A stretch of 64,000 nucleotides of DNA from Chitinophagales bacterium (GTDB lineage: Bacteria > Bacteroidota > Bacteroidia > Chitinophagales > Chitinophagaceae): the NCBI GenBank assembly GCA_017303415.1, contig JAFLBJ010000001.1, positions 372,001 to 436,000 on the forward strand. Reading direction: 5' to 3'. A program made the translations under genes and the position numbers. Shown here piece by piece: positions 44,947 through 54,700 of this stretch. The notes below the pieces were generated by a model, which was not told where the DNA came from, did no database searches, and was given only the letters and a program-made list of their open reading frames with translations. The number at the start of each line of letters is the position of its first letter. Position 1 is the first letter of the stretch.

Positions 44947-45978
44947 ATGATCCTGGAGACAAATTTCAACCATATCACCGATGAACTGCTGGTAAAATAC
45001 CTGCTGGATGAGGCATCACCCGAAGAACGCCAGCAAGTATCCACCTGGATCGCCGATAAAAAGGAAAACCAGCAATACTTTGACCAGTTCAAAACCATTT
45101 GGGATGCCGCCCAAACATTGGCCGTTACTGCCGAAGTTGATGAAGATAAAGCATGGCAGAAACTACAACATCGGATTAAAAAGAATGATTACGCGGAAAC
45201 CACGAATTACGCAGATGAGACGAATGAGGCAGATTCATCTCCATCCTTGAAATCCGACAAATCCGTGAAATCCGTTTTTTCCAGGGTAGCAGCATCCATA
45301 ATTCTCATAGCCGGCATAGGGTTAATTGGATATTTGCTGATCAATAAAAATCAGGTTCAACAACTGGCACTCAACTCTGGCAATGAAGTTAAGATTGATA
45401 CCCTCTCAGACGGCTCCATCATCACCCTGAACAAAGCTTCTTCACTCTCCTATCCTTCCAAATTCAAGGGAGATAAAAGAGCGGTTGCGCTGAAAGGCGA
45501 AGCCTTTTTCAATATCACTCCCGATAAGAAAAAACCCTTTATCATTTCCGTTGATAGTATTGAAGTGACCGTAGTAGGTACCTCTTTTAATATCAAAGCG
45601 GAAAAAGAAAGTACCGAGATCATTGTAGAAACAGGCATAGTACGTGTAACTACATCGGGCCAGTCGGTCGAGTTGCGTGCGGGAGAGAGGATCGTTTTTA
45701 ACTCGGGAGGAACCATTGCAAAAGAAAAGGTATCCGACAAACTCTATAACTATTACCGTAGCAAGGAATTTGTATGTGACAATACCCCGCTCTGGAAACT
45801 GGTAGAAGTGATTCGGCAAGCCTATCAAACTGATATCGTGATCGGGCGTGAAGAACTGCGTAACCTCCCCATGAACGCCACCTTTAATAATGAATCCCTG
45901 GAACAAGTACTCAAAGTTATCAGCCTGACCTTTGATATCAAGGTCACCAAGGAAGAAAACAGGATCATCCTCGAATAA
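44947..45978 (+). CDS. FecR-family anti-sigma factor
   Basis: Encodes 343 residues. The N-terminal cytoplasmic sigma-binding part starts LLVKYLLDEASPEERQQVST. A transmembrane helix follows at about 118-135 (VAASIILIAGIGLIGYLLI). The periplasmic FecR domain contains DTLSDGSIITLNKASSLSYP and FIISVDSIEVTVVGTSFNIK. A DUF4974 domain ends the protein (LEQVLKVISLTFDIKVT). The linker before the helix (DYAETTNYADETNEADSSPS and LKSDKSVKSV) reads like an intergenic repeat, see findings. It is 6 bp after the sigma gene. Confidence 0.95.
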   Translation: MILETNFNHITDELLVKYLLDEASPEERQQVSTWIADKKENQQYFDQFKTIWDAAQTLAVTAEVDEDKAWQKLQHRIKKNDYAETTNYADETNEADSSPSLKSDKSVKSVFSRVAASIILIAGIGLIGYLLINKNQVQQLALNSGNEVKIDTLSDGSIITLNKASSLSYPSKFKGDKRAVALKGEAFFNITPDKKKPFIISVDSIEVTVVGTSFNIKAEKESTEIIVETGIVRVTTSGQSVELRAGERIVFNSGGTIAKEKVSDKLYNYYRSKEFVCDNTPLWKLVEVIRQAYQTDIVIGREELRNLPMNATFNNESLEQVLKVISLTFDIKVTKEENRIILE

Positions 45979-45986
45979 TATTTTCC

Positions 45987-47837
45987 ATGGAATGTCTTCT
46001 CCATATCCGGCCAAATAAGCCCGTCAAAGCTATTTTGATCATCCTGGCTATCGCCTTTAGCGCTACGGTAAGTACCGCCCAGTTGCTGTCAAAACCTATA
46101 TCGCTGAACATCAAGAACCAGCGTCTTGATAACGTCCTCGAGATCATCAGCAACAAAGGCGATTTCTACTTCTCCTATAATTCCAGCATCATCAATAAAG
46201 ACAGCCTGGTCAATTTATCCATTTCCAACAGATCGGTAAAAGAAGTTCTTTCCCTTTTATTCAATAACTCCTACGAGTTTAAGGAAAGTGGCAATTTCAT
46301 CATCATCAAGAAAGCCCCGATCCGGATGACGATGGTAACAAAAGTGGAAGAAAAAGAAGACCGGATCTTTACCATCTCCGGTTTTGTGTACAACGAAAAT
46401 AACGGTCTCGCCATTCGTGATGCGAGTGTGTATGAGAAAAAACTTCTTGTGGCCGCATTGACCAATCACGAAGGGTATTTTAAACTCAGGTTTAAAAGCA
46501 GCAAGGCCTCAGCGATCGAATTATATGTGAGCAAGGAATTCTATGCGGATACCATGATCAAACTCTCTCCGCGTCATACCCAGGAGGTAACCATTACCAT
46601 GATTCCTTCTACAGATGCCGAGGAAAACACGACTGTTACCCCATTGGATTATCTGATACCCGATTCGCTGCAGGCCACTAAGATCATTCCCACTGATTCG
46701 CTCTCGTATGCGGACCTGGGAAAAGTGGAGCGCACAGGCATGGGGAAATTCCTGCTTACCTCTGGTCAAAAGATCCAAAGTCTCAACCTGAAAAAGTTCT
46801 TTACCGAAAGACCCTTCCAGGTTTCCCTGATACCCGGGTTAAGTTCACACGGCAAACTAAGTTCACAGGTCATCAATAAATTTTCGCTGAATGTATTGGG
46901 TGGCTATACGGCTGGCACACAGGGTATCGAATTAGGGGGGATTTTTAATATTGATAAAAAAGATGTTCATTTCTTCCAGGGCGCTGGTGTATTCAATATC
47001 GTAGGCGGTGAGGTCAGAGGTATGCAGCTTGCCGGGGTTCACAATACCAATCTGGGTTCCACCTTTGGCTTTCAGGCTGCCGGTGTGAGTAACTATGTAA
47101 GAGGCGCTTTCAAAGGTTTTCAGGTGGGTGGTGTGTACAACCATGTCAATGATAGTGTTCGTGGCTGGCAGGCCGCAGGTGTAGGCAACTATGCCCGCAA
47201 TACTGTAAAGGGTGTACAACTTGGTGGCGTATTTAATTTCAGCAACCGGAGTATGAACGGAGTGCAGATCGCCGGGGTGATCAACTATGCCAAAAGATTA
47301 AAAGGGGTACAGTTTGGCCTTATCAATATTGTCGATTCCTCAGACGGCTATAGCATCGGATTGATCAATATTGTGCTCAATGGCTACCACAAACTCAGCA
47401 TCACCGCCAATGATATGACGGATGTGAACGCCGCCTTTAAAACCGGGAATTCGAAATTTTACAGCATCCTGCAGGCGGGTATGCGATCAGATGACAAGAA
47501 TAAACTCTTTGCCTTTGGGTATGGATTGGGAAGTGATTTGCCATTTAATAAAAAGAAAACATTGTTCTTCAATCCCGAGGTCATCTCTCAATATCTCTAT
47601 GCCGGTAGTTGGGATAATATCAATTTGCTAAACCGCGCACAGTTAAACCTCAATCTCAAGATCAATAAATTCATCTCCATCTATGGAGGCCCCGCACTGA
47701 ATGTTCTTTTCTCCAAACAAACCACCGGAGTCGCCGGATACAAGTATCCCATAATTCCCACCTATGCCAGGACCTACGACTTTGGGCCCTTTGTGAATGG
47801 CTGGTTGGGGTGGAATGTGGGAGTTAACTTCTTCTGA
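45987..47837 (+). CDS. STN + carboxypeptidase-regulatory-like protein with GxQxxGVxN repeats
   Basis: Encodes 616 residues. After a hydrophobic N-terminus (AILIILAIAFSATVSTAQ, about 15-32) comes an STN domain (ISLNIKNQRLDNVLEIISNK, about 38-105), then a CarboxypepD_reg-like beta-sandwich (FTISGFVYNENNGLAIRDAS, about 128-210). From about 315 to 455 there is a series of near-repeats of the form GxQxAGVxN (GMQLAGVHN, GFQAAGVSN, GFQVGGVYN, GWQAAGVGN, GVQLGGVFN, GVQIAGVIN). The C-terminus is barrel-like. No plug domain is found. It lies between FecR and the TonB receptor, so it may replace the STN missing from the receptor. Confidence 0.85.
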   Translation: MECLLHIRPNKPVKAILIILAIAFSATVSTAQLLSKPISLNIKNQRLDNVLEIISNKGDFYFSYNSSIINKDSLVNLSISNRSVKEVLSLLFNNSYEFKESGNFIIIKKAPIRMTMVTKVEEKEDRIFTISGFVYNENNGLAIRDASVYEKKLLVAALTNHEGYFKLRFKSSKASAIELYVSKEFYADTMIKLSPRHTQEVTITMIPSTDAEENTTVTPLDYLIPDSLQATKIIPTDSLSYADLGKVERTGMGKFLLTSGQKIQSLNLKKFFTERPFQVSLIPGLSSHGKLSSQVINKFSLNVLGGYTAGTQGIELGGIFNIDKKDVHFFQGAGVFNIVGGEVRGMQLAGVHNTNLGSTFGFQAAGVSNYVRGAFKGFQVGGVYNHVNDSVRGWQAAGVGNYARNTVKGVQLGGVFNFSNRSMNGVQIAGVINYAKRLKGVQFGLINIVDSSDGYSIGLINIVLNGYHKLSITANDMTDVNAAFKTGNSKFYSILQAGMRSDDKNKLFAFGYGLGSDLPFNKKKTLFFNPEVISQYLYAGSWDNINLLNRAQLNLNLKINKFISIYGGPALNVLFSKQTTGVAGYKYPIIPTYARTYDFGPFVNGWLGWNVGVNFF

Positions 47838-47841
47838 TCGA

Positions 47842-47896
47842 GAAACGTGAGACGTGAGGCGTGAGATCCCTACTCACGCCTCACGTCTCACGTTTC
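47842..47896 (+). terminator. Perfect 24-bp hairpin after STN-protein gene
   Basis: Arms 47842-47865 and 47873-47896 are exact reverse complements across a 7-base loop ATCCCTA. The arms consist of GTGAGACGTGAGGCGTGAG-type repeats, related to the repeat at 5843-5889. No long U-tract follows. The hairpin separates the sigma/FecR/STN genes from the receptor gene at 47985. Confidence 0.6.
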
Positions 47897-47984
47897 ACCT
47901 CTCTCGTTTCTTAATTTCTTGTTAACGCATAGGGGTATCCCCCCACCTGGTTGTTATATCCGCAAATAACCAATTGCAATCGAC

Positions 47985-50318
47985 ATGAAATTTTTGATTT
48001 TGCCCCTTATCCTGGCCTTATCCATTACCGTACAGGCACAACAGCTTCAGCAGCTTAGAGGCACTGTTACCGATCAGGCCCTGAAAGAGCCGCTTTCCGG
48101 CGCCACCATTTCCCTGAATGAACAGCAACATACTACCAGTGATGCCTCTGGGAACTTTCGTTTCAAGGACCTGGCCCCGGGGAATTACACTCTTCGGATC
48201 ACTTATGCTGGTTTTAAAGAAATCGTTTTAGACAATATCACTGTCAACTCAGGAAAAGAAACCATTCTGACCATCACACTGGAAGCCGAGGTCAAGAGCA
48301 TGGAGGAGGTGATCGTAAAAGCCAATGGCAAAAAGAACCGGCCCCTGAATGATATGAGTGTGGTGAGTGCCCGGGCCTTTACGGTGGAAGAAACACAACG
48401 ATATGCCGCCGCGGTAAATGATCCCTTGCGCATGGCTACCGCCTTTCCTGGTGTAATGGCGAATGACGACGGCAATAACAATATCATCATCCGGGGTAAT
48501 TCACCTACAGGCCTCCTGTGGAGAATGGAAGGCATGGATATTCCATCCCCCAACCATTTTAGCCAGCCCGGGTTAAGCGGGGGTGGTATCTCCATCCTGA
48601 GTTCGCAACTCCTGTCCAATTCCGATTTCATTACAGGTGCATTTGCTGCTGAATATGGAAATGCCCTGAGTGGGGTATTTGACATAAAATTGCGCAAGGG
48701 CAATGATGAGAAAAGAGAATACTCCTTACAGGCTGGAGTACTGGGTTTGAATGCAGCGATGGAAGGACCTTTCTCCAAAAAATACAAAGGTTCCTATCTC
48801 ATCAACTACCGGTATTCAACGCTGACCCTGCTCAACAAAGTAGGTGTGTTACCCGATGACAATGTGACGAACTTCCAGGACCTGTCCTTTAATATCTATC
48901 TCCCCACCAAAAAAGCCGGAAACTTTAGCGTCTTTGGTTTTGGCGGATTGAGTGACCAGTACTATGATCCCGGAAAGGACTCTTCCAAATGGGAAACGCG
49001 TCGTGACCGCTACCTGGCCGACTTTGTCTCCAATACCGGTATGGCTGGTATCACTCACTCCTTACTGGTAGGGAAAAACCTAAAGATCAACTCAGCCGTT
49101 GGTGTTTCCGGTACCCGCATCAGCTATGATGAAGATTTTACAGAAGATGATCTGACATTGCGTAAGACCTACTTTGAAAAAATGACCACAAAAAATATCC
49201 TGTTTAATACTAAACTGGACTATAAATTCAGCAACAGGCTACTCTTGCGGGCAGGGTTTATCAATAAACAGATTAACTATCAATTCTACCGTTTATCATC
49301 GGCACATGATGATGAGCCACTGGAAGTTCTACTCAACAGCAAAGGGCAAACCTCCACCCAACAAGCCTTTCTGCAATGGCAATACAAATGGTCAAATGAC
49401 CTGAGCTTACAGGCCGGATTGCATTACCTCCATTTGGCACACAACGGAAGTGAGGCCGTAGAACCCAGGCTCTCCGCCAAATGGAATATCAACAATAAAA
49501 ACAGTCTGGCGCTTGCCTATGGTCTACACAGCCAGATACAGACACTAAATGTGTATTTCGCTGAGCGTACATTAGGTGCAGGAGGGGTTGACATGCCAAA
49601 TAAAAACTTAGGTTTCACCAAGGCCCATCACTATGTGTTATCCTATGGTTTTCGTCCGGCGGCCAAACTCCAAATAAAAACAGAATTGTACTATCAACAA
49701 TTATTCGATGTACCCGTGGCCGCACATGATAGCAGTACCCTTTCTTCGCTGAATGTGGAATATGAATATGTGACAGACCCGATGGTGAACGAAGGTAAGG
49801 GGCGGAACTATGGGATAGAGATCTCGATTGAACGGTATCTCCATAACAATTTTTACCTCACGCTGAGTAATTCATTGTACCAATCCAAATACACGGCATT
49901 GGATGGAGTAGAACGAAATACCCGTTTCAATGGAAACTACATTACTACCCTGATCACCGGAAAAGATTTTTACAATGAACGAAAGCAAAAGACATTGGGA
50001 ATAAATCTTAAAACCATTGTAGCGGGTGGATTACGCACCACGCCCATTGATCTGGCTGCTTCACAGCAAGCTGGCTATACGGTGTACAAAGAAAAACAAG
50101 CCTACAGCCAGCAAAACCCGGCTTATTTCCGGACTGACCTGCGGATCAGTATGAAGTGGAACCGGAGAAAACATACAACTACCTTATCGCTGGATATTCA
50201 GAATGTCACCAATCGCCTGAACCTGTTCAGCCAGTATTTTGATAAGGAGGAAAATCAGATCAAGAATCTGTACCAAACAGGTATGATCCCGATCCTTAAC
50301 TATAAAATTGAATTCTGA
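47985..50318 (+). CDS. TonB-dependent outer-membrane receptor
   Basis: Encodes 777 residues. The signal peptide is MKFLILPLILALSITVQAQ. A CarboxypepD_reg-like domain follows (LRGTVTDQALKEPLSGATIS, about 24-105), then the TonB plug (ETQRYAAAVNDPLRMATAFP, NIIIRGNSPTGLLWRMEGMD), then the barrel, which closes with IPILNYKIEF. There is no STN domain, and no SusD-like gene follows. It imports an unknown large substrate using TonB energy. The motif ATAGGGGTA occurs just upstream (near 47928), as before the sigma-factor gene. Confidence 0.95.
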   Translation: MKFLILPLILALSITVQAQQLQQLRGTVTDQALKEPLSGATISLNEQQHTTSDASGNFRFKDLAPGNYTLRITYAGFKEIVLDNITVNSGKETILTITLEAEVKSMEEVIVKANGKKNRPLNDMSVVSARAFTVEETQRYAAAVNDPLRMATAFPGVMANDDGNNNIIIRGNSPTGLLWRMEGMDIPSPNHFSQPGLSGGGISILSSQLLSNSDFITGAFAAEYGNALSGVFDIKLRKGNDEKREYSLQAGVLGLNAAMEGPFSKKYKGSYLINYRYSTLTLLNKVGVLPDDNVTNFQDLSFNIYLPTKKAGNFSVFGFGGLSDQYYDPGKDSSKWETRRDRYLADFVSNTGMAGITHSLLVGKNLKINSAVGVSGTRISYDEDFTEDDLTLRKTYFEKMTTKNILFNTKLDYKFSNRLLLRAGFINKQINYQFYRLSSAHDDEPLEVLLNSKGQTSTQQAFLQWQYKWSNDLSLQAGLHYLHLAHNGSEAVEPRLSAKWNINNKNSLALAYGLHSQIQTLNVYFAERTLGAGGVDMPNKNLGFTKAHHYVLSYGFRPAAKLQIKTELYYQQLFDVPVAAHDSSTLSSLNVEYEYVTDPMVNEGKGRNYGIEISIERYLHNNFYLTLSNSLYQSKYTALDGVERNTRFNGNYITTLITGKDFYNERKQKTLGINLKTIVAGGLRTTPIDLAASQQAGYTVYKEKQAYSQQNPAYFRTDLRISMKWNRRKHTTTLSLDIQNVTNRLNLFSQYFDKEENQIKNLYQTGMIPILNYKIEF

Positions 50319-50428
50319 TCGCTGGTCAGGTAATTTAACCGCCTGTCACACCGATGTAACATAACTATTTCGATATCCGTCTCATGGAAAACCATAAAAA
50401 AAATTGATCAACAATAATAGAATTGAAA

Positions 50429-51145
50429 ATGAAAAAGACATTTGTGGCCCTGGTGGCCGTTCTCGCCCTTCTTAGCTTTTCCTCTTGTGAGAAAGTAGTA
50501 GGTACTGGTCCTGTAGTGACCGAAACAAGAACCGTAAACAACTTTACCGGTGTATCCGCTGCCTTTGGTGGTCAGGTAAATATCCGGATCGGGGCCACAT
50601 TGAAAGTGGAAGTAAGTGCCCAGCAAAACATCCTGAATGTTCTGGAGACAGAAGTGAATGGCGGGGTATTGAATATTGATTATGAACATGGCGTTTATGT
50701 AAAAAACAGCCAGCAAGTAAAGGTTGACATTACCATGCCCTATGCCGATTATCTCAAACTCAGTGGTTCTGGAAATATGGACCTGTTGGGTAACAATATC
50801 AGCAATAACCTGACCTTACAGGTAAGCGGCAGTGGGAATATCAGCCTACAGGAAACTCAGGTGGCTGGCATCCTGGATGCCCGTATCAGTGGTAGTGGCG
50901 ATATGAATATTTTCGCAGGTACGGTGGGTCATGAAGAATTACAGATCAGCGGCAGTGGCACCATGAGTTTTGTTGGTGTTCAGGCAACTACAGCCGATAC
51001 CCATATCAGCGGCAGTGGCGATATCCGGTTAAAAGTGTCTCAAACCCTGGATGCCCATATAAGTGGCAGTGGTTCTGTGTTTTACTCCGGAACACCCCAG
51101 GTTATTACCCAAATCAGTGGCAGCGGAAAAGTAAGGCCTATCTAA
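50429..51145 (+). CDS. DUF2807 (GIN-domain) lipoprotein
   Basis: Encodes 238 residues from the ATG at 50429 (a TTG 6 bases earlier is less likely). The lipoprotein signal is MKKTFVALVAVLALLSFSSC (Cys20). The rest is a right-handed beta-helix of the 'head GIN domain' DUF2807 family, with seven repeats of (L/V/I)SGSG (LSGSGNMDL, VSGSGNISL, ISGSGDMNI, ISGSGTMSF and others) at 19-24 residue spacing. It is predicted to be exposed or periplasmic. It follows the receptor gene in the same direction. Confidence 0.92.
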   Translation: MKKTFVALVAVLALLSFSSCEKVVGTGPVVTETRTVNNFTGVSAAFGGQVNIRIGATLKVEVSAQQNILNVLETEVNGGVLNIDYEHGVYVKNSQQVKVDITMPYADYLKLSGSGNMDLLGNNISNNLTLQVSGSGNISLQETQVAGILDARISGSGDMNIFAGTVGHEELQISGSGTMSFVGVQATTADTHISGSGDIRLKVSQTLDAHISGSGSVFYSGTPQVITQISGSGKVRPI

Positions 51146-51193
51146 AGGATTTAAAGTCTGTTTTTGACAAGTGCCCGGTGTGGATGTCGTTTA

Positions 51194-51215
51194 GAACCCG
51201 CCGGGTTTCTTTTTA
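51194..51215 (+). terminator. Terminator after DUF2807 gene
   Basis: AACCC and GGGTT arms around 51195-51207 form a short GC stem, followed by TTTCTTTTT. It lies 50 bases after the DUF2807 stop and before the convergent immunity gene. Confidence 0.6.
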
Positions 51216-51268
51216 CTCAACCGCGACTTGTTAAAAGAAATACAATCTTCATTATTGAGGTAATCCTA

Positions 51269-51778
51269 TTAGGAAGAATACCATTCAACGGTTTCTGCAT
51301 CTACCAAAACGATATTAGTCAGTTTTGCTTTTGTCAATACTTCCTTTGCCTTTTCGCTCACCATGGGTTGGAATGTATCTTGAGGATAAAAGAAGTCTGA
51401 CCCATCCCAACTTGAAACATCAAACCGCATACCGGTAAGAAACCCAGGTCGGGGTGGACGTTGAAGGGGGCCCGATCGTCCTTTAATGATAAAACCATGG
51501 TATTCCTCTTTCGAATTTTCGATCTCCAGGGGATAGGTTTCCCAGCCTGTCAACCCATGGCTGGCAATGACATCGAGGAACCTTCCTGATATCACCATAT
51601 TGAATGGATCAGACAAGCCAAGCAGGTCGTAAAACTTGGTTCCCTTGACCACCTTTACCATGAATGGCTCCGGGAGCTTAAAAGCTCCCTTTGCCAATAA
51701 TTGTTCATCGTAAGGAGTCAGTGCTGCTAAACTCACAGGGCTTTTCTTGCTAGAAGCCGCTATTTGAAAAAAAGTCAT
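51269..51778 (-). CDS. Immunity protein, Imm11/DUF1629-like
   Basis: Encodes 169 residues from the ATG at 51778 (a TTG at 51784 is less likely). The central phrase NMVISGRFLDVIASHGLTGW, then ETYPLEIE, then YHGFIIKGRS matches the DUF1629/Imm11 pattern (lfS.rl.dvl....ltG....Pv.i...), a known immunity-protein family of polymorphic toxin loci. The opening LTPYDEQLLAKGAFKLPEPF is consistent. It follows the RHS toxin gene by 8 bases, in the right place to protect the producer from the HNH-type toxin end. Confidence 0.7.
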   Translation of the reverse strand: MTFFQIAASSKKSPVSLAALTPYDEQLLAKGAFKLPEPFMVKVVKGTKFYDLLGLSDPFNMVISGRFLDVIASHGLTGWETYPLEIENSKEEYHGFIIKGRSGPLQRPPRPGFLTGMRFDVSSWDGSDFFYPQDTFQPMVSEKAKEVLTKAKLTNIVLVDAETVEWYSS

Positions 51779-51786
51779 ACCCAAAA

Positions 51787-54700
51787 TTAAAAAAATACAT
51801 TCAAACCATACTTACTCATTATATCACGTCCAAATTGAAGTACCGCATTTTTATCCGCGTTTGGATTTAATCGCATAAACGCCCTCCATTCAGCATTGTA
51901 TTTTTGTGCATTGGGGTTATGTCCAGCCCTATCCCACCACTGCATATGTATTGGATCATTGACATCAATGCCAACCCTATCAAAAAAGTTCTTAAACTCG
52001 TCCGCCTTAGGGAAAATATGATGTGCCTCGACTTTGGAACCTGGATCGACGCCAGTAAGTGTTTTCAAATTGTCTCTGTAGCTATTGGGGCTATATTTAT
52101 TTTTATCCGCTTTTGACATTGAGAACGTCTTTCCAGCCTTCATGTCAATTTTTGGTTTTGGCTGGGGTGCTTTTCGACCCAATAACCGATTGATGCTGTT
52201 TTGATCAATGCCCATCTTTTTTAAGCCCTTCTCTACAGCCACCGCACCATACTTCCCAATATATTTATACACCAGCGGTTCTAAAATTCCCATGAAACCA
52301 GCCTTCATTAATCCAGTCCCAGTGATATTTCTAAAACCCACATCATCCATGTAATGGAACATGCCCATAATACCATCTCCGGCCATTCGAAGCGCTCTGT
52401 TTCCGATCATATCACTGGCACTTTCCCATAAAGCATCCCAAACACTGGCCTTATCCCATGCATCTCCCCAGGACTTTACATTGGGGTCAAACATGTAAGC
52501 CGTGATCATTTGGATACCAATATTGATCCCTACATTGATTCCATATTTCAATATCAGGTGTACAAATTTGCCGTCTTTGTCAACCAGCAGGGTGGGATTA
52601 TTGGCTGCATAGGCGTACGGCGAGGAATTGGGAAATTCATCTGCTTTAGGATCAATACTATTCCAGCGCCCGATCTGGGGGTTGTATTGTCTGGCTCCAA
52701 AATCATACTCATCCAAACTGGTACCATCCGAAAATTCTTCACTCTGAAACTCTTTGTCGCTGAACTTGTGGAAATTGACCGGGTTCACACTCAGGGCTCT
52801 TGGAGAAATGGCTTTTAGAGTGAGACCGAAGGGAGAATAGTGATTCTCCTCAAGAATATGACCCCTGTTATGTACAATTTGGAAGTTATCAAAATAGACT
52901 GGTTGCTGGCTTTCATTATTGACGAACACATAAATCCAGCCATTCTTCGTAATGTTAACATCGTTCAATACCAATGGCGCCTGCAGGGGCCCGTTGGCCT
53001 GAACCTGTTTGACTCCTTTACTGATGGGGTTAAACCCTTCGTCAAAAACTATATAATTGATGAATGCCTTGGGTCGGGTAGAAACATAATCGCTGTTCTG
53101 TTGTGTCACCAGACTTCCGGTAACCGGATTACCCTGGACAGCGCTTCCAATGATACCCGACTGGGCTTTAGCCGTTACGCCCGCATTGCCTGCATTGAGG
53201 TGGTTGATCAGGTTATTAACAAGATCGGTCAATACACTGGTTGAGTTTACCTGGGTACCATTATCCCGGTAATAATAATCCGTTTTGGCTTGTACCAGAT
53301 CACCGGCCATTACCTTCAGAAGGATTGAGGGACCTACCCGGTTATCAGTTCCCTGGGTAGAAAGCTTGCTCATTTTTTGACCATATCGTTGGTCATACTG
53401 AGTATTTCCCTGTAACTCAATGGGCTTGTCTGTTCTGTTACTAATCCGGTAATACTTGTCTTCAAGGGCGGTAGTTGCCGTTTCCATGGTAGCTACGGGG
53501 TATGTATCTACCTGTTCCTCCTCTGTCAACACCATGCGTACATTCCCCAAGTGATCTTTAATAAAATAATCAATGGTAAAAGCAACGGGAAGTTGTGTAG
53601 CAAGACTTTTTACATAGCGAATTCGTCCATCCTCGATAGAAACATACACATCATTCCCGGGAGTGTAGGTCAAAGGCCCACTATATGTGGTGGTGTTAGT
53701 CACCGGGCCGGTAGCGAGTGTAATATCTGTTACAATTTTTTGTAAACGGCTTCCGTTGGCATCATAGATGTAACGGATCGATCCTTTTTCCGGTACTGTT
53801 ATTATTTCAGGTAAATTAAGGTAGTTATATGTTACCGTTTGAATACCCTTATTCAAGTCACCGGTAAGATTTCCATTAAAATCGTAGGTATAATCAATCA
53901 CCCCGGCACCTTGGTTCTTGTCAGTGAAGTCACCCAATTTATGATCTACCCCCGGTGCATCTTCCGTTACCCATTTTAATCGGTTACTGTTCGCATCATA
54001 CCCATAACTCATCCGATCCATGGCCACAATGCCATTAAAATTGACGCCATTTTGTTCGAGCCGGGTGATGTTTCCGTTATAATCGTACTGAACCAGATTC
54101 ATGGAGAAGTCAAAGAGATCTTTTGTCCATGCACTAGTTCCCGTATTTTTTTGGCCGAAATTGGCCTGAGTAATTCGGTTTGCATTATCATAGAGATAAT
54201 CAAACTTCCGAAGGATGTTATCCCCTGCTGTTTTCCAGGCCATCCCCGCCACGTTTCCATTCCGAAGCAGATTTCCAAATCCGGAATTGCCAGGCTTGTC
54301 ATACCCCAGTTCCATTCCAAAGAACCGATCGGTCCGGTTGGGGTCAATGGCATATTCCTTATTGATTCCTGTCATCCAACCCCGAATATTGTACTCATAG
54401 TCCAGCTTCTCCAGGAAAGGGCCATTAGGACCTGCATAGCCTGGAGCCAAAGTTTTGGATAATAACTGGCCTAAATCATCATAGGTGTGTTCAGAAATAA
54501 CCCGTTCACCCGTAGTAATGACTACCGGGGGAAGTGACTGATTAGGGGTTTCTTCATTAATCACATTCTTGATCGTCCGCTTTGGACGGGCCGCGTGATC
54601 AAATTCGTATTTTGAAACAACGGTATACGCTTTTGTAGCATAAACCGGGATGGGAGTTGGTGTCACAAGAATCTGCCGGCTTTCTTTATATACCGTTCCC

